Shown piece after piece: positions 35,241-45,241 of a DNA stretch of 64,000 nucleotides. How positions within the stretch are numbered: the stretch's first letter is position 1; each line of letters opens with the position of its first letter. Below the pieces are notes generated by a model. It did not search any database and was not told the origin of the DNA. It was given only the letters and a program-made list of their open reading frames with translations. The stretch covers positions 6,981,245-7,045,244 of the forward strand of contig CM029374.1 of NCBI GenBank assembly GCA_017165825.1. The letters are read 5' to 3'. The translations under genes and the position numbers were made by a program. The stretch is from Hepsetus odoe. Lineage: Eukaryota > Chordata > Actinopteri > Characiformes > Hepsetidae.

Positions 35241-35590
35241 AAAGAACCGCATTCAAAGAAGAGCTTTGGAAGAAGCATTCCTAACTTGAAGAAATTACAA
35301 GGAAGTTTGAGATTTCATGCTGTGGCGTAGAAAATACAGTTCCAAGTACTGACTCAAAACCTTGTTAGAATTACATAAATGCTGAAAATATTTAAATGGG
35401 GTTTGGGGAGGTATACTGTACATAACACATTTTCACATAACACATGCTACATATGCTGTTTTCCTAAACCGCACTGACAACTCTGCACCACTCTAATGAA
35501 GAGATGGATGCAATTTGAACATGTTTAGAGAAATTCAACTACAGATCAACTATATCCATAGTATACGAAAAAATATTTAAAATTTGAATT
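35241..35590. other. Unannotated stretch between SINEs
   Basis: AT-rich; nothing recognised. Confidence 0.45.
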
Positions 35591-35595
35591 TTTAC

Positions 35596-35830
35596 TGGAC
35601 AGTGTTGTGGTGGTTAGGTATTAAGCACTATGAAGGTTATGTGTTTCAAGTTCCAGACCAGTCAATTGCCCTGAGGTACCCTAAAGCAAAGTACTGTCCC
35701 TATCACTGCTCCCCAGGTGTTCAATATAGCTGCCCACCATGTGTATGGGTTAAATGTAGAGAAGCATTTGTTGTGGTCACTGTGTGCTGTTCTTTCTTCA
35801 CAGTGACAAATTATCACTTTCACTATTTAT
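35596..35830 (+). mobile_element. Type A SINE, old copy
   Basis: Plus orientation, diverged: TTGTGGTGGTTAGGTATT head, CCCTGAGGTACCC segment, GTATGGGTTAAATG block and a GTGACAAATTATCACTTTCAC tail that keeps the hairpin position with a changed loop. Confidence 0.82.
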
Positions 35831-35955
35831 TTTCATATCTGTCCTTTACACTAATCAGACATAACATAAAAGAAACATGGCCCCAATCCTGTATAGGTCC
35901 CCCTTGGTGCCCCAAAATGACTCAAAACCATTGAGGCAAGGACCCCACAACACGT

Positions 35956-36180
35956 GGGGCAGTGGTGGGCTTGTGGTTAGGAGTTGGCCCCAGGATCAGA
36001 AGGTCATGGGTTCAAATCCCATACCAGTAGGTTGCCCTGAGGTACCCTTGAGCAAGGTACAGTTCCTGTCTCTGATCCCCAGACACTATCAATAGCTGCA
36101 CCCTGCTGCACATGTGTGGGTGAAATGCTGAGGTGTAATGTTGTTGTGGTTCACTGTGTACTTGCATAGTCACTTTCACC
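35956..36180 (+). mobile_element. Type A SINE nested in Tc1 relic
   Basis: Plus orientation. Head GGGCAGTGGTGGGCTTGTGG, B-box-like GGGTTCAAATCCC, GGTACC segment and a shortened tail ending CACTTTCACC. It interrupts the Tc1 C-terminal coding region, which resumes at about 36183. Confidence 0.9.
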
Positions 36181-36470
36181 TGTGAAGGTATGTTTAGGCA
36201 TCTGGCACTGAGACACCCTAAACTCTTCATCCTGTTCCTGATCAATTTTGCAATTTGTCAGGTTTCCTTACCTTGTAGAAAGAGGTCCTTCCTATTGGGG
36301 TATGCCATTTCCATGAAGGGGTGCACATGATCTGAAAAATTGTTTAAGTAAATGTTAAGGTAGTGCATGTCAAAGTAATATCTATGTGAACACAGGCCTC
36401 AAAGTTCCCCAGCAGAATATTTTTGTACTATTAATGGGGTTTATCCACTTTAATACTTTATCCATTAATG

Positions 36471-36674
36471 GGGTGGTGGTGGTCTAGTGGTAGGGTACTT
36501 GCCTACAGGCCTATGGAGGTCCCAGGTTTGAATCCCACCTCTGGCACTACCACCACTGGGTCCCTGAGCAAGACCCTTAACCCTGAGTTGCTCCAGGGGG
36601 ACTGTCCCTGTAATTAGGACATGGAAGTTGCTCTGGATAAAAGCGTCTGCTAAATGCCATAAATGTAAGTGTAA
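36471..36674 (+). mobile_element. Type V SINE nested in Tc1 relic
   Basis: Full length, plus orientation: TGGTGGTCTAGTGGTAGGG head, GGTTTGAATCCCACCTC B box, V-like middle, GGATAAAAGCGTCTGCTAAA tail and TGTAAGTGTAA end. Confidence 0.93.
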
Positions 36675-36840
36675 TTCCTTTCAGATACTCTTTTCAAGTA
36701 GCCACACAAACACACTTCATATAAAAGACTAGATATATAAAACAAAAAGTGTAACTGATCAGCTCCATCTTTTATTGCTTCATCGTCCAGTTATGAAGCA
36801 AACTTACAGGTGCGTTCTCTCATGACCTTTTCTAGGACTT

Positions 36841-36870
36841 TGGGATAAAGTAACTCTATACTTTATCCCA
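36841..36870. repeat. Perfect 12-bp inverted repeat
   Basis: TGGGATAAAGTA and TACTTTATCCCA are exact reverse complements separated by six bases. It sits immediately left of the SINE at 36873 inside the Tc1 relic. Confidence 0.85.
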
Positions 36871-36872
36871 GT

Positions 36873-37138
36873 GGGGCAGTGGTGGCCTAGTGGTTAGGGA
36901 GTTGCCCCACATCGGAAGATTGTGGGTTCAATTCCCTCACAAGTAGGTTGTGCAAGGTACAACCCTGAGCAAGGTACCGTCCCCGTCACTGCTCCCCGGG
37001 CGCTTTCAATAGCTGCCCACTGCTGCACGGTGTTTGTGTGCATGGGTTAAAAGCAGAGGTCCAATTTCGTTGTGGTGCATGGTGTGCAGTGCTGTGACCT
37101 TGCAATGACAAGGGTTTTCACTTTCACTTTTCACTTTT
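36873..37138 (+). mobile_element. Type A SINE, full length, nested
   Basis: Best-preserved plus-strand copy: GGGCAGTGGTGGCCTAGTGG head, GGGTTCAATTCCC B box, duplicated GCAAGGTAC motif, CATGGGTTAAAAGCAGAGG block, hairpin with one changed base (TGACAAGGGTTTTCA) and CACTTT tail repeats. Confidence 0.94.
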
Positions 37139-37143
37139 TTTCT

Positions 37144-38060
37144 GTGAATAAAATAAACTTTGTTTAAAGAGCACCTTTCATACATTTAAATGCAGCACAA
37201 ATTGTTTTACAGTTTTTAATGAGATTAAAAAAATAATAATACTACATAATACTACATAATAATGCAACTCAGGGATTTAGTAAATAAATGCACATGAAAA
37301 ACTAAAATATTTTAAAATATTAAAGAAAATGTATATGCATGCCAGATGGATAAATTAAATTGTTAAAGACCGACATACAGAAAGAAAAAATACAATATAT
37401 TAACAGAAAGCTTTATAAAATAAACTTTTTTAAGCTGTTTATATCTCTACTTGGGTATGGGTGCATGGGTTAAAAGCAGAGGTCCAATTTCGTTGTGGTT
37501 CATGGTGTGCAGTGCTGTGACCTCGCAATGACAAGGGTTGTCACTTTCGTTTTCACTTTCACTTTACTTAGAATTAGGCTTAGACTTTCTGTATTGTCTT
37601 CTCATCTATATACAGAGTGTAGAGGGAGACAATCTTACTACTACTTTCTGCTAACTATTAACTGTTGTTGCCTAATGAAGTTTTGCCACATAAATACAGA
37701 AAGCTGCTTCTGCAGTTTTTATTTGCTTTATTTTAGGAACTTTCAGTAAAGCTACTCTGTCATCTTAAGGCTTGATTAGGAGTATATTCTAACAGACATT
37801 CTGTATTTATGTATGAAGCTGGCAATATAAAGGATCTTTAAAAAACAGCAAAAGAATTTAAAAAGAAATTTTGAAGTAAACAGTATGGAGTCGGAGAAAG
37901 GTGTCTTTTGTTCCTTTTTCTTTATTGCTACATGACAGTACTCTAGCTGCAGCCTTCCAGACAATCTGTAGTCTGTTGATCATGGTTTTTGCCAATCCAG
38001 TAAAGAGTGCATTACACAGTAGGGTCAGATCTTAAGAAAACAAAAGCATGCATTCATTTT
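37144..38060 (+). mobile_element. Unclassified dispersed repeat R, copy 2
   Basis: Starts AGAGCACCTTTCATAC...GCAGCACAAATTGTTTTACAG. It ends with AGTACTCTAGCTGCAGCCTT, CCAATCCAGTAAAGAGTGC and GAAAACAAAAGCATGC. Order and words match repeat R copy 1. A truncated Type A SINE is nested in it and the whole lies within the Tc1 relic. Confidence 0.48.
37461..37566 (+). mobile_element. Type A SINE, 5'-truncated
   Basis: Only the last 106 bp: GTGCATGGGTTAAAAGCAGA to the perfect hairpin TGACAAGGGTTGTCA (37529-37543) and CACTTT repeats. The unmutated tail suggests a recent event. Confidence 0.9.
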
Positions 38061-38689
38061 TCAGCGTCTTGCTGAATCTAATATTTTTAGAAAAAAAACT
38101 GCTTTAAGCATTTATTAATTACATGAGATATTTAAAACTTAAAGTGTAAAAAAAAACAAGATTTCTAATTTCCTCTTTAGTTTTTGATGATTATTTAATT
38201 ATTTTCAAGCCTATGTTTTCTTTGCATCACTATCAGTAATGGGAATTTCTGTTTTAAGTACCATTTCTTGTCCTACCATGTCTACCATGCTAAGTACCAG
38301 AACTGAAACCCTATTTTCATCAGCACTGTCTCTGAAATTATCTTAATCAATTCTGTCTCTGTACTCTAACCTGACCTGTAGGGAAGTGTTAATCATTGTA
38401 TTCTGGGAGCACAACACAAGAGCTGCTGTTTTGAGACACAGTAATCTAGCCTTCAAATTTTGGTCTTTGGTTTTCCTGTTATCAGCGCATCAGCTTCAAG
38501 TACTGACTGTTCGTTTGCTTCCTGATATGCCCCAGCCATGCACAGGTGCCAGTGTAGTGACATCTTCAGTGTAATGACTTCACCTGTTAGTGGTTTTAAT
38601 GTTATGGCTGACCGGTATAAGGAATCAGTAGTTATGCCTATACTTTTGCACAGGAGGTAATGGTGCATTGTCTGCAAGTATGGCGTGTG

Positions 38690-38873
38690 CTAACGGCCTT
38701 GCTAAACCGGGCACTTACAGTGAACTTTTCAAAATAGCACACAATTAATGAGCACATTAAGCTCTTGGGTTCCAACAGATGCAGCCCCCATAATTACCAG
38801 GGGAGACGGCATGATCTGCTGTTAGTGAGCGAGCAGTCTGTCTTTTTCACCGACACACACACACACACACACA

Positions 38874-38941
<68 letters not shown>

Positions 38942-39640
38942 TTTCTAAGTTTCTGTGAATAACTGGGCCATGTGGGAGACCCCTCATTTGGTGTCCAGAG
39001 TTTTTGTGACCCAGGCTGACCAGCACGGACTTCCAATCCCTGACCTCGGTCCCAATAGGAGGCCCTTCTGACAGGATGAATATTCAAATCCTTCGCCATC
39101 TCTTTGGTTGAAGGTGAAGGGGGGCTTGTTGAAGACATCTCCTCCAACAGATGGACCACAAGGACCCATCTGCTGGCGAGGCAACTAAACGCTCAATGAT
39201 GCGGCGCAAAATGATTTAGCTTTCGAGGATCCTGGGTAAGTAGTTAGTGATGATGGCGCTTGCACCAACATGTGTGCACACTCTATTTTAGATATGATCT
39301 ATCGGCTCTATAAACAATGGGACCTTTCTTAAAGAGCCCAGGCCTAATTGGTGCAGCTTCATTCTTATGCAGTGCATGAATTTACAAGTTGCCATTCAAA
39401 AGCTCAGTGATTTCTCTTTCATAAATGTCTTCAAAGTTATCAGTGCTTTCCACACAATTGTGTGTCTGCATTGCACAGCCAGTAGAGCGCCATGGGATGA
39501 GCATTTGTCATATGATCACGCTCATTTGGATAAACTGATTCTTATCAGTGGATGGCTCAAAGAGAGAAATAATTGTATCTTTGAAAATTTCCCTGATTAT
39601 TTCCATATTCCAGAGGCCAAAGCTCTTTCTGGGTAATATA
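38690..39640. promoter_or_regulatory. Candidate regulatory region around AC repeat
   Basis: Unique DNA of balanced composition on both sides of the AC microsatellite, in particular 38960-39230 and 39380-39620. TTAATGAGCACATTAAG and GATAAACTGATTC words occur. Frames at 38984-39184 and 39367-39636 are on opposite strands without splice or domain support. Inferred enhancer-like region. Confidence 0.27.
38852..38940. repeat. Long AC microsatellite
   Basis: About 43 AC units with single ACTC and ACGC interruptions; the longest AC tract in the window. Confidence 0.97.
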
Positions 39641-39956
39641 TTCATACTGGCTCTCAAACAAAGAGTTTATTACCATGATAATTTGCTTATTAAGTGCACT
39701 CATGGTTTCTTCAAATAAAATCATAATTAGATGTTTAGCATTAGCACCTTGAAATATTATCTTATGTAATGTTTGGAGAACTGAAGGATGACAATTATTT
39801 TAATCATTTCTACCACACAGAGAGAGAAAGATAGAGGGGTAGACAAAGAAAATGACTAGTGTATTAGTGGAGCTGACAAGTAAGAACTGTTTTGGTTGAC
39901 TGCTTTATTCTGTTGAATTACTTCTTCTCAAAAAGTTTTTATCAGTTTTTTTTAGA

Positions 39957-40358
39957 TTATTTACCATCAGTGAAGGCACATAGGACTAGCCCTGTAATCA
40001 TTTTATATATTTGTCTGCAATTACATCTTTTTGAAAACATTCCAAACTTCTGAAATGGTGCCGAGTTCTTAGAAAAAAAATCGACTAAGTTACCAAATAA
40101 TAATTTCTCCAAACTTGCAGGCTCTCCAAGCTCTCCAAAAGAGCTTGCAGGAAGCAGGACATAATTCAATAAATTGGCCATTTTCAACAGAAGATCTTGA
40201 ATCTCTTCATCCCTCGAGTTAAACATGTTTGTTGGAGTCTTGTTGTAAATGACCCCACCACTCACCTTCTTCTTCTTCACCCAACAAAGTTTTAAGTAAT
40301 TCATCTTGGAGTCTTTTTTTTTATTATTATGTTCTGTGTAGATAGACAGAAAGATCAA
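39957..40358 (-). other. 133-codon frame, possible LINE reverse transcriptase relic
   Basis: One of the longest uninterrupted frames in the window. Segments such as DEEIQDLLLKM, LGEPASLEKLLFG and NLVDFFSKNSAPFQ loosely recall the region before and at the start of L1-type reverse transcriptase, where a 'PITLEEL...GPDGFPVEFYKKFW' pattern is usual. The match is weak, catalytic motifs are absent and no tail is visible. It may equally be chance. Confidence 0.22.
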
Positions 40359-40404
40359 TAGATTAGCATACCATCACATGTGTGCCCATTAATTACACAT
40401 TAAA

Positions 40405-40415
40405 CAAACAATACA
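40405..40415. repeat. Target site duplication, left (Type B SINE)
   Basis: CAAACAATACA, identical to 40646-40656. Confidence 0.87.
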
Positions 40416-40645
40416 TCCATCCATTTTCTGCCACTTGTCCCAAACGGGTTCACGCAACCCAGCGCACACAGGGCAAAGGACAGGTAGACACACCCTGGAC
40501 AGGTCGGCAGCCATTTGCAGGGAGGAGTGAGATGGGGACGGCACCTTGCTCAAGGGTACGTCAGGGCAACTCATCAGGAAGGGGTTCAACCCCCAATCTT
40601 CCGAGCATGTAGCCAATGCCCTAACCACTAGGCCACCGCTGCCCT
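40416..40645 (-). mobile_element. Type B chimeric SINE (A-type head, GATG-tailed LINE end)
   Basis: Read on the minus strand: head GGGCAGCGGTGGCCTAGTGG, a GGGTTGAACCCC-like B box and the TGCCCTGACGTACCC / GAGCAAGGTGCCGTCCC segment shared with Type A. At about 40519-40535 it switches to CTCCCTGCAAATGGCTG and the GATG-tailed LINE end, finishing GGCAGAAAATGGATGGATG. Exact 11-bp duplications on both sides show that head and tail inserted as one unit. About 60 bp of the LINE tail (GGACTCCAGCACTCC region) is deleted. Confidence 0.92.
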
Positions 40646-40656
40646 CAAACAATACA
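40646..40656. repeat. Target site duplication, right (Type B SINE)
   Basis: Second copy of CAAACAATACA. Confidence 0.87.
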
Positions 40657-41425
40657 GTTACTTAGAATGCAACAGCTTTAAATGAACATAAATTAGATGT
40701 TAAAAAAAAAGTTTTTGTCTGCTCATGCAAAGTTTAAGTTATCAAGATTATTGGTTTTTGGTCTCACTTATTTTGGGTGTGGTGAAACTCAAAAGTTGAT
40801 TATCTACAGCATTAGGATTAAATTTATTTTGGATAAAATCTTTTAAACTCAACTTAATATCAATTTGCAGTTAATAAATATTTATTAAATGTTAGCTGAA
40901 TACATGATAAGCACCAATAACACATCTGACGGGACCACTCAAAATCATTTTATGAACAATGATGGAGGCAAGGACTACTTTGTATGTAAACTAACAGTTG
41001 GTGAAACAATAGGCTAAAAGCTGCTTTAGAGATGAAGACGTTTAGAAAAGTTGGCCATGACTGAATGATGAATGAACTGTAACCTGATTATGTAATAATT
41101 TGCTTTCTCTCTGAGTTTAGTGATGTTTTTGTTCTCCTGTCATGTATAGGTGAGTTCTTGCAAGGCCAGTGCAATGCAGCAGTATGTCTGTGTGTATATA
41201 TTGCATGATAAAGTGTAATGCCCTTGTCCGCGTTGTCCTGTTTACCATTCCCTTAGTAAAAGCAAAGAAAGCAGGGTATGTTCGTGTGTGGGTGAGATGA
41301 TCATTCGCTGCCTAAGTAAAGTGTTAGCATACAAGAAAAGGCAGAGGGGGCAGCTTGCTCAAGGGCAAATTTGTATAAAACTAATGATAGGATGTAAATG
41401 GACAAATTTTTTTATCTGAAGAAGG
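40657..41425. other. Unannotated AT-rich stretch
   Basis: No gene or repeat recognised. Confidence 0.5.
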
Positions 41426-41429
41426 AGGC

Positions 41430-41660
41430 ATCCACCCCCTTAGCGCGCCCATCGTGTTGATGGAGTGCGGAATCTCATTATGGATCTAATACAATAACTG
41501 GCATGTCGATCCAGAGGGGCAACAGCAAAACCAGATTAGTCTTATTACTTTATTATGCACCACGCTGCACGACTCAGAGTGGACAATTGCATTAGACAAC
41601 AGAGGAGATCACAGAAAGAGAACCCCCTCACCACTAGCCCAAAAAGAAGTCATTTAATTG
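41430..41660. promoter_or_regulatory. Candidate regulatory island
   Basis: Unique block with CTCATTATGGATCTAAT, AGATTAGTC and GCATTAGAC cores and several CG dinucleotides in AT-rich surroundings. No exon seen. Confidence 0.27.
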
Positions 41661-42535
41661 ATTCCACATGAAATTAGCAAGGATAGATTTGAGATACCTT
41701 GGTGTTTATACCTAGTAAACTTTGACTTCTTTTTACATTTCAAATGGCTCTTTTTAGCTTGGGTGAGATGATTATGGTGGTGGTCAGGACAGGACAGAGC
41801 AGTAAGAGTTTGTCATTGTCTAAGGGAGTGTGGGGGGGGTGTACGAGAGGTTAATGACTGCGACCCCTGTTGTGCAGTTTGTTTTGTGCTGCGCAGCTTG
41901 GGTATCCACTCCAGTTCTGATTGCTGGCCATCTCACCAGGTTCACTCAGGCACTGAACTCATCATGGTACGTCCCGTTAGGACCGTTTTGTGCTGTCAAA
42001 AAGTTTGGAAACTTCTGTTGCTCTGTATGTGTCATTGGATAATTGGCTTGGTTAGTTTCATTCTCAGCAGCAGAGATGTAATACAGGAGGGGAAAAGCAT
42101 AAATGCTTCAGCAGGCCCAAGTTAAGAAGTATTATTTATCATTTTCTAAACATTTTAAACTGAATTTAACGTTAGTCTGATTTTCAATTTTTCTCTATTA
42201 CAAAACACAATGTTTCTGTTTAAGGAGCAAAAAATCCAAACAATGAAACTAATGTCACACAAATAAAACACAATGAGGTAATACAGCTTGATAGAATTAG
42301 TTTTAATTTTAAGAAAATTCATGTCAGTCCATAAATTGCTTTGAATTTACTGTCGTTTGTGCAAACTGATACAAATTCTCCACAAGATCTGCTTGTATTT
42401 CTTCAAAGGGACACAAAAGCTGCCAGCAGGGCTTACATACACCAGGTTCTACTCATTCACTTGAGGCTTCAGTCAAGTCAGATGAGGGAAATAGGACACA
42501 CACACGCACATGCACACTCACACAAAATAAAAGAG
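41661..42535. other. Unannotated stretch
   Basis: Mixed composition to 42120, then AT-rich. No supported feature. Confidence 0.45.
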
Positions 42536-42539
42536 GAAG

Positions 42540-42925
42540 CCTGCATTCTTTCATGGCTCATCTATCTGACAGCGGCCCATCAGCTGTCAGGAGCTGGTGA
42601 TGATATTGGGTGTGACATCTCACCTTGACCACTACTACCTCAGTGTGCTTTTCCAGCCTGGCATCAACACTGTTTGCCACTGGGGCAAAAGGCATAGAAT
42701 TTATCGTGACCTTGCTCTACTCTCTCTCCCTCACTCCAAGCGATCCTCAGAGGGACGGGGCCCTCACCGTCCCTGGGCTGCTGGCCCAGCCAGTTGCAAT
42801 GGCCTGGCGGTTTCAGGATGCTGCCTGTCAGTCACTGACAACTCATGGCCGATCACTGGGTCCCAGTAAAGTGCTAAGAGCTAGTCAAAATTATCGAGAA
42901 AACAGGCAAGATTTGTCATTTTCCT
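42540..42925. promoter_or_regulatory. Candidate regulatory island
   Basis: Unique, GC-balanced block. A 128-codon plus-strand frame (42625-43011) overlaps an equally open one in another frame, so I read the openness as compositional rather than coding. Confidence 0.22.
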
Positions 42926-43400
42926 CCATTTTCTCTTCAGCTTCACTTACTTCAGTTACATCATTTTTTCAAAGGAAGCATATCAGTAAAACAGCATATC
43001 ATAGTGTATAACCATGTGATCTTTACATCCAGTAAAGTTGTATGAAAAATGTGAGCATCTATTGATCAAATATTTTCTTTTAAGTCTAAAAAAGTACACA
43101 TCCTCTACATTATCAGTTCTTTAACTTTTTCTTCTTGTTCCCCTGTGCCCAGCTCTCAAGTAAATCAAGATAAACCAAGAATATTCTTTGCAAATGTATA
43201 GGTCAATGACGGTTTAACATTAACTGTTAAACATTTCACGTTCACCGAATTTTAAATATTGCAGCTGGCAGAAAATAATTGAAATTATATATAGCCTATG
43301 CAAAAATTATGGGACTTTTTTAAAAACTTTTTTATGATAGGTAAGCAAAATGCCATATTTAAGCATGTCCCCTCTAAAAAAAATATGTTGACTTATTTTC
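42926..43400. other. Unannotated AT-rich stretch
   Basis: Nothing recognised. Confidence 0.5.
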
Positions 43401-43402
43401 GG

Positions 43403-43413
43403 CCAGGGATCTT
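43403..43413. repeat. Target site duplication, left (Type B SINE)
   Basis: CCAGGGATCTT, identical to 43657-43667. Confidence 0.88.
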
Positions 43414-43656
43414 CCATCCATCCATCCATCCATCCATTTTCTGCCACTTGTCCCAAACAGGGTCGGGAGGGAAAGCTGGCGCACAACCCAGCACACACAG
43501 GGCGAGGACGGGGGACGCACCCTGGACAGGTCACCAGCCCATTGCAGGGAGGAGCAGGACGGGGACAGAACCTTGCTCAAGGGTACCTCAGGGCAACCCA
43601 TTGGGATCCACTGATCACGTGGCCAACACCCTAACCACTAGGCCACCACTGCCCCA
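43414..43656 (-). mobile_element. Type B chimeric SINE
   Basis: Second copy of the chimera, minus orientation. The head GGGGCAGTGGTGGCCTAGTG and the segment TTGCCCTGAGGTACCC are as in Type A. The B box is eroded. The switch to the LINE tail is at about 43547-43560, and the left end is a run of five CATC/GATG units. A perfect 11-bp duplication surrounds it. Its independent duplication, different from that at 40405, shows the chimera is a moving family rather than a one-off fusion. Confidence 0.93.
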
Positions 43657-43667
43657 CCAGGGATCTT
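43657..43667. repeat. Target site duplication, right (Type B SINE)
   Basis: Second copy of CCAGGGATCTT. Confidence 0.88.
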
Positions 43668-44325
43668 GATCTTTTAAATTACGTTATTGATAATTATAGC
43701 TGTTTCATTAAAAAAAATAAATTAACCATCCATTACTTTTAATCTACAGTAGTATCATAACTCCAGTGTAAAACAAACAAATTGGCTGATTAAACTTATA
43801 TTTAACACTTGGGAAAGCAGAAAACTAGATCATAAGGAATACAAAGAGAAGCCCAATGCTAGCACATTTTGTCTTATGCTAGATGTCCAGAAGTTTCTAT
43901 TTATCCCATTCTAACCAATCCCTTCTGTAAATTCAGCTATATTACATAATACTGATTCTGTGGCCAAATGCAATCAAATCACGTCACTTACAGCTCCATT
44001 CCAGTGTCCGTTGTAAAGCCATTCCAGAAGGATAGAGGCTAATACTGCTGTTAAGGGGTGCAAACTCTCGATTAATATAAAAGATTGTAGAAGCAATGTG
44101 TGATGAACAGGTTTCTACAAAATATTTGGAAATAAATTTTGCAGCTTTCATACTTTTTCTTCCATTGTATTGAAATATAAAATAACTTTTTACTACCAGT
44201 TTCTGTCAGAAAGGTATCCAGTCACCTCACTTAGGTATCATGACTATGCAGCAGGCTCTACTGCAATTCATTCTATAATCTTTCAAAATTCAGCTCAGTA
44301 AGCTGGTGAAATTCATGAGATTTTA
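43668..44325. other. Unannotated AT-rich stretch
   Basis: No gene or repeat recognised. Confidence 0.5.
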
Positions 44326-44329
44326 TGGA

Positions 44330-44700
44330 ATAAGATCATGCACATTCCCCAGCGAGCAAGGTTCACTGTAGCAAAGGTCAGTGGACTAATGCTGTTAGGT
44401 GTGGCTCTGTCAGACTCTTCTCCGGGCCCAGGAACTGTCACTTTCCAGCCATTCTCCTCAGAGCTGTTCAGTGTAATTGACCAGTACCTCCCTGTCAGGG
44501 TAGTCTTATCTCTCGAAGAATGTGGTTTTCGGTACAGCTCCTGCACACTTACACACTTTCTTCTCCACTTATTTGATCATGTTTATGCTGACTTTTCATT
44601 TCTTCCCATACACAGATTTATTGGTCTGAGCAGAAGTCAAGATGTCAGGATCCTATGGCCCTTCAAAGCTTATCTGCTTCCACATCACTGAAATGTTAAG
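44330..44700. promoter_or_regulatory. Candidate regulatory island
   Basis: Unique sequence of balanced composition; a 117-codon plus frame and a 77-codon minus frame overlap and neither shows a domain. Regulatory role is a guess from composition. Confidence 0.2.
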
Positions 44701-44989
44701 AAAAGGGCTTATTTCCTGATTGGAAGTGTTATTGGTTATGCTGCTGCTTTCAATGTATAGTTAAAAAGCCCTATGGAATCTGATTGACTGGACAAAATTA
44801 AGTTGTGTGCAAATGCTTTGCCATTCCATTCAAGTTACCCTAGTATTTAAGTTATATGAATGTCTGTGAATATTTTGCATAAAAAATAGCAGTTTAGGGT
44901 GATAAAGGATAGCAATGAAACATACTCACAAGTGAATAGAGTGTGTTAAGCTGATGGAGGGAATACCTTGATGGGGGGTGAATGAAGAG

Positions 44990-45240
44990 AATGGGAGAGA
45001 GAAAATTTTGGAATGTTGGTGAGGTCTGCAGTCAGAGTGATAGATACATTTGAAGTTAAGGTGGGAATACATCAAGGATCAGCATAGAGCCCTTTTCATT
45101 TGAAAAGGTGATGGACAGGTTGATAGACCAATGATGGGAATACCTGTGGAATACAATGTTTGTAGATGACATTGAGAGAGTAGGAAGCAGGAATGGGTGG
45201 AGAAGAGTGGCAGGAGTGATCTGTAAAAAAAAAGAGGGTG
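44990..45240 (+). mobile_element. RTE-clade LINE, decayed palm-domain fragment
   Basis: Plus strand retains RVIDTFEVKVGIHQGSA (45036-45086), then a stop, then FVDDI in place of the FADDI catalytic box (45159-45173). Next comes a jump to the AGMGGEEWQE region of DNA that in intact copies encodes GWNGWRKVSGV. The segment between is deleted. This is an upstream part of the same RTE type whose C-terminus is at 7414 and 33939. Confidence 0.75.
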
Positions 45241-45241
45241 T

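Larger units (their letters stand above)
35849..38617 (-). mobile_element. Old Tc1-like transposon broken up by nested insertions
   Basis: The left end CACTAATCAGACATAACAT and the right end ATGTTATGGCTGACCGGTA are inverted relatives, with TA just outside each. Between the insertions, minus-strand transposase pieces in correct order can be read. The C-terminal GGPTQY-type region is at 35890-35950. The region coding for HVHPFM (about 36310-36325) lies in 36183-36420, with a further piece at 36757-36822 and the 5' region plus right end at 38370-38617. Insertions separating them are SINEs at 35956, 36471 and 36873 and a repeat R copy at 37144-38060. The intact family element is about 1.2-1.3 kb; the rest of the 2.77 kb is later insertion. 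It cannot be active. Confidence 0.82.

Noticed and set aside
38852..39159. Val/Cys and Thr/His repeat proteins
   Set aside because: These frames are translations of AC/GT microsatellites.
42625..43011. 128-codon plus-strand open frame
   Set aside because: An overlapping frame is equally open and no domain is visible; the openness reflects composition.
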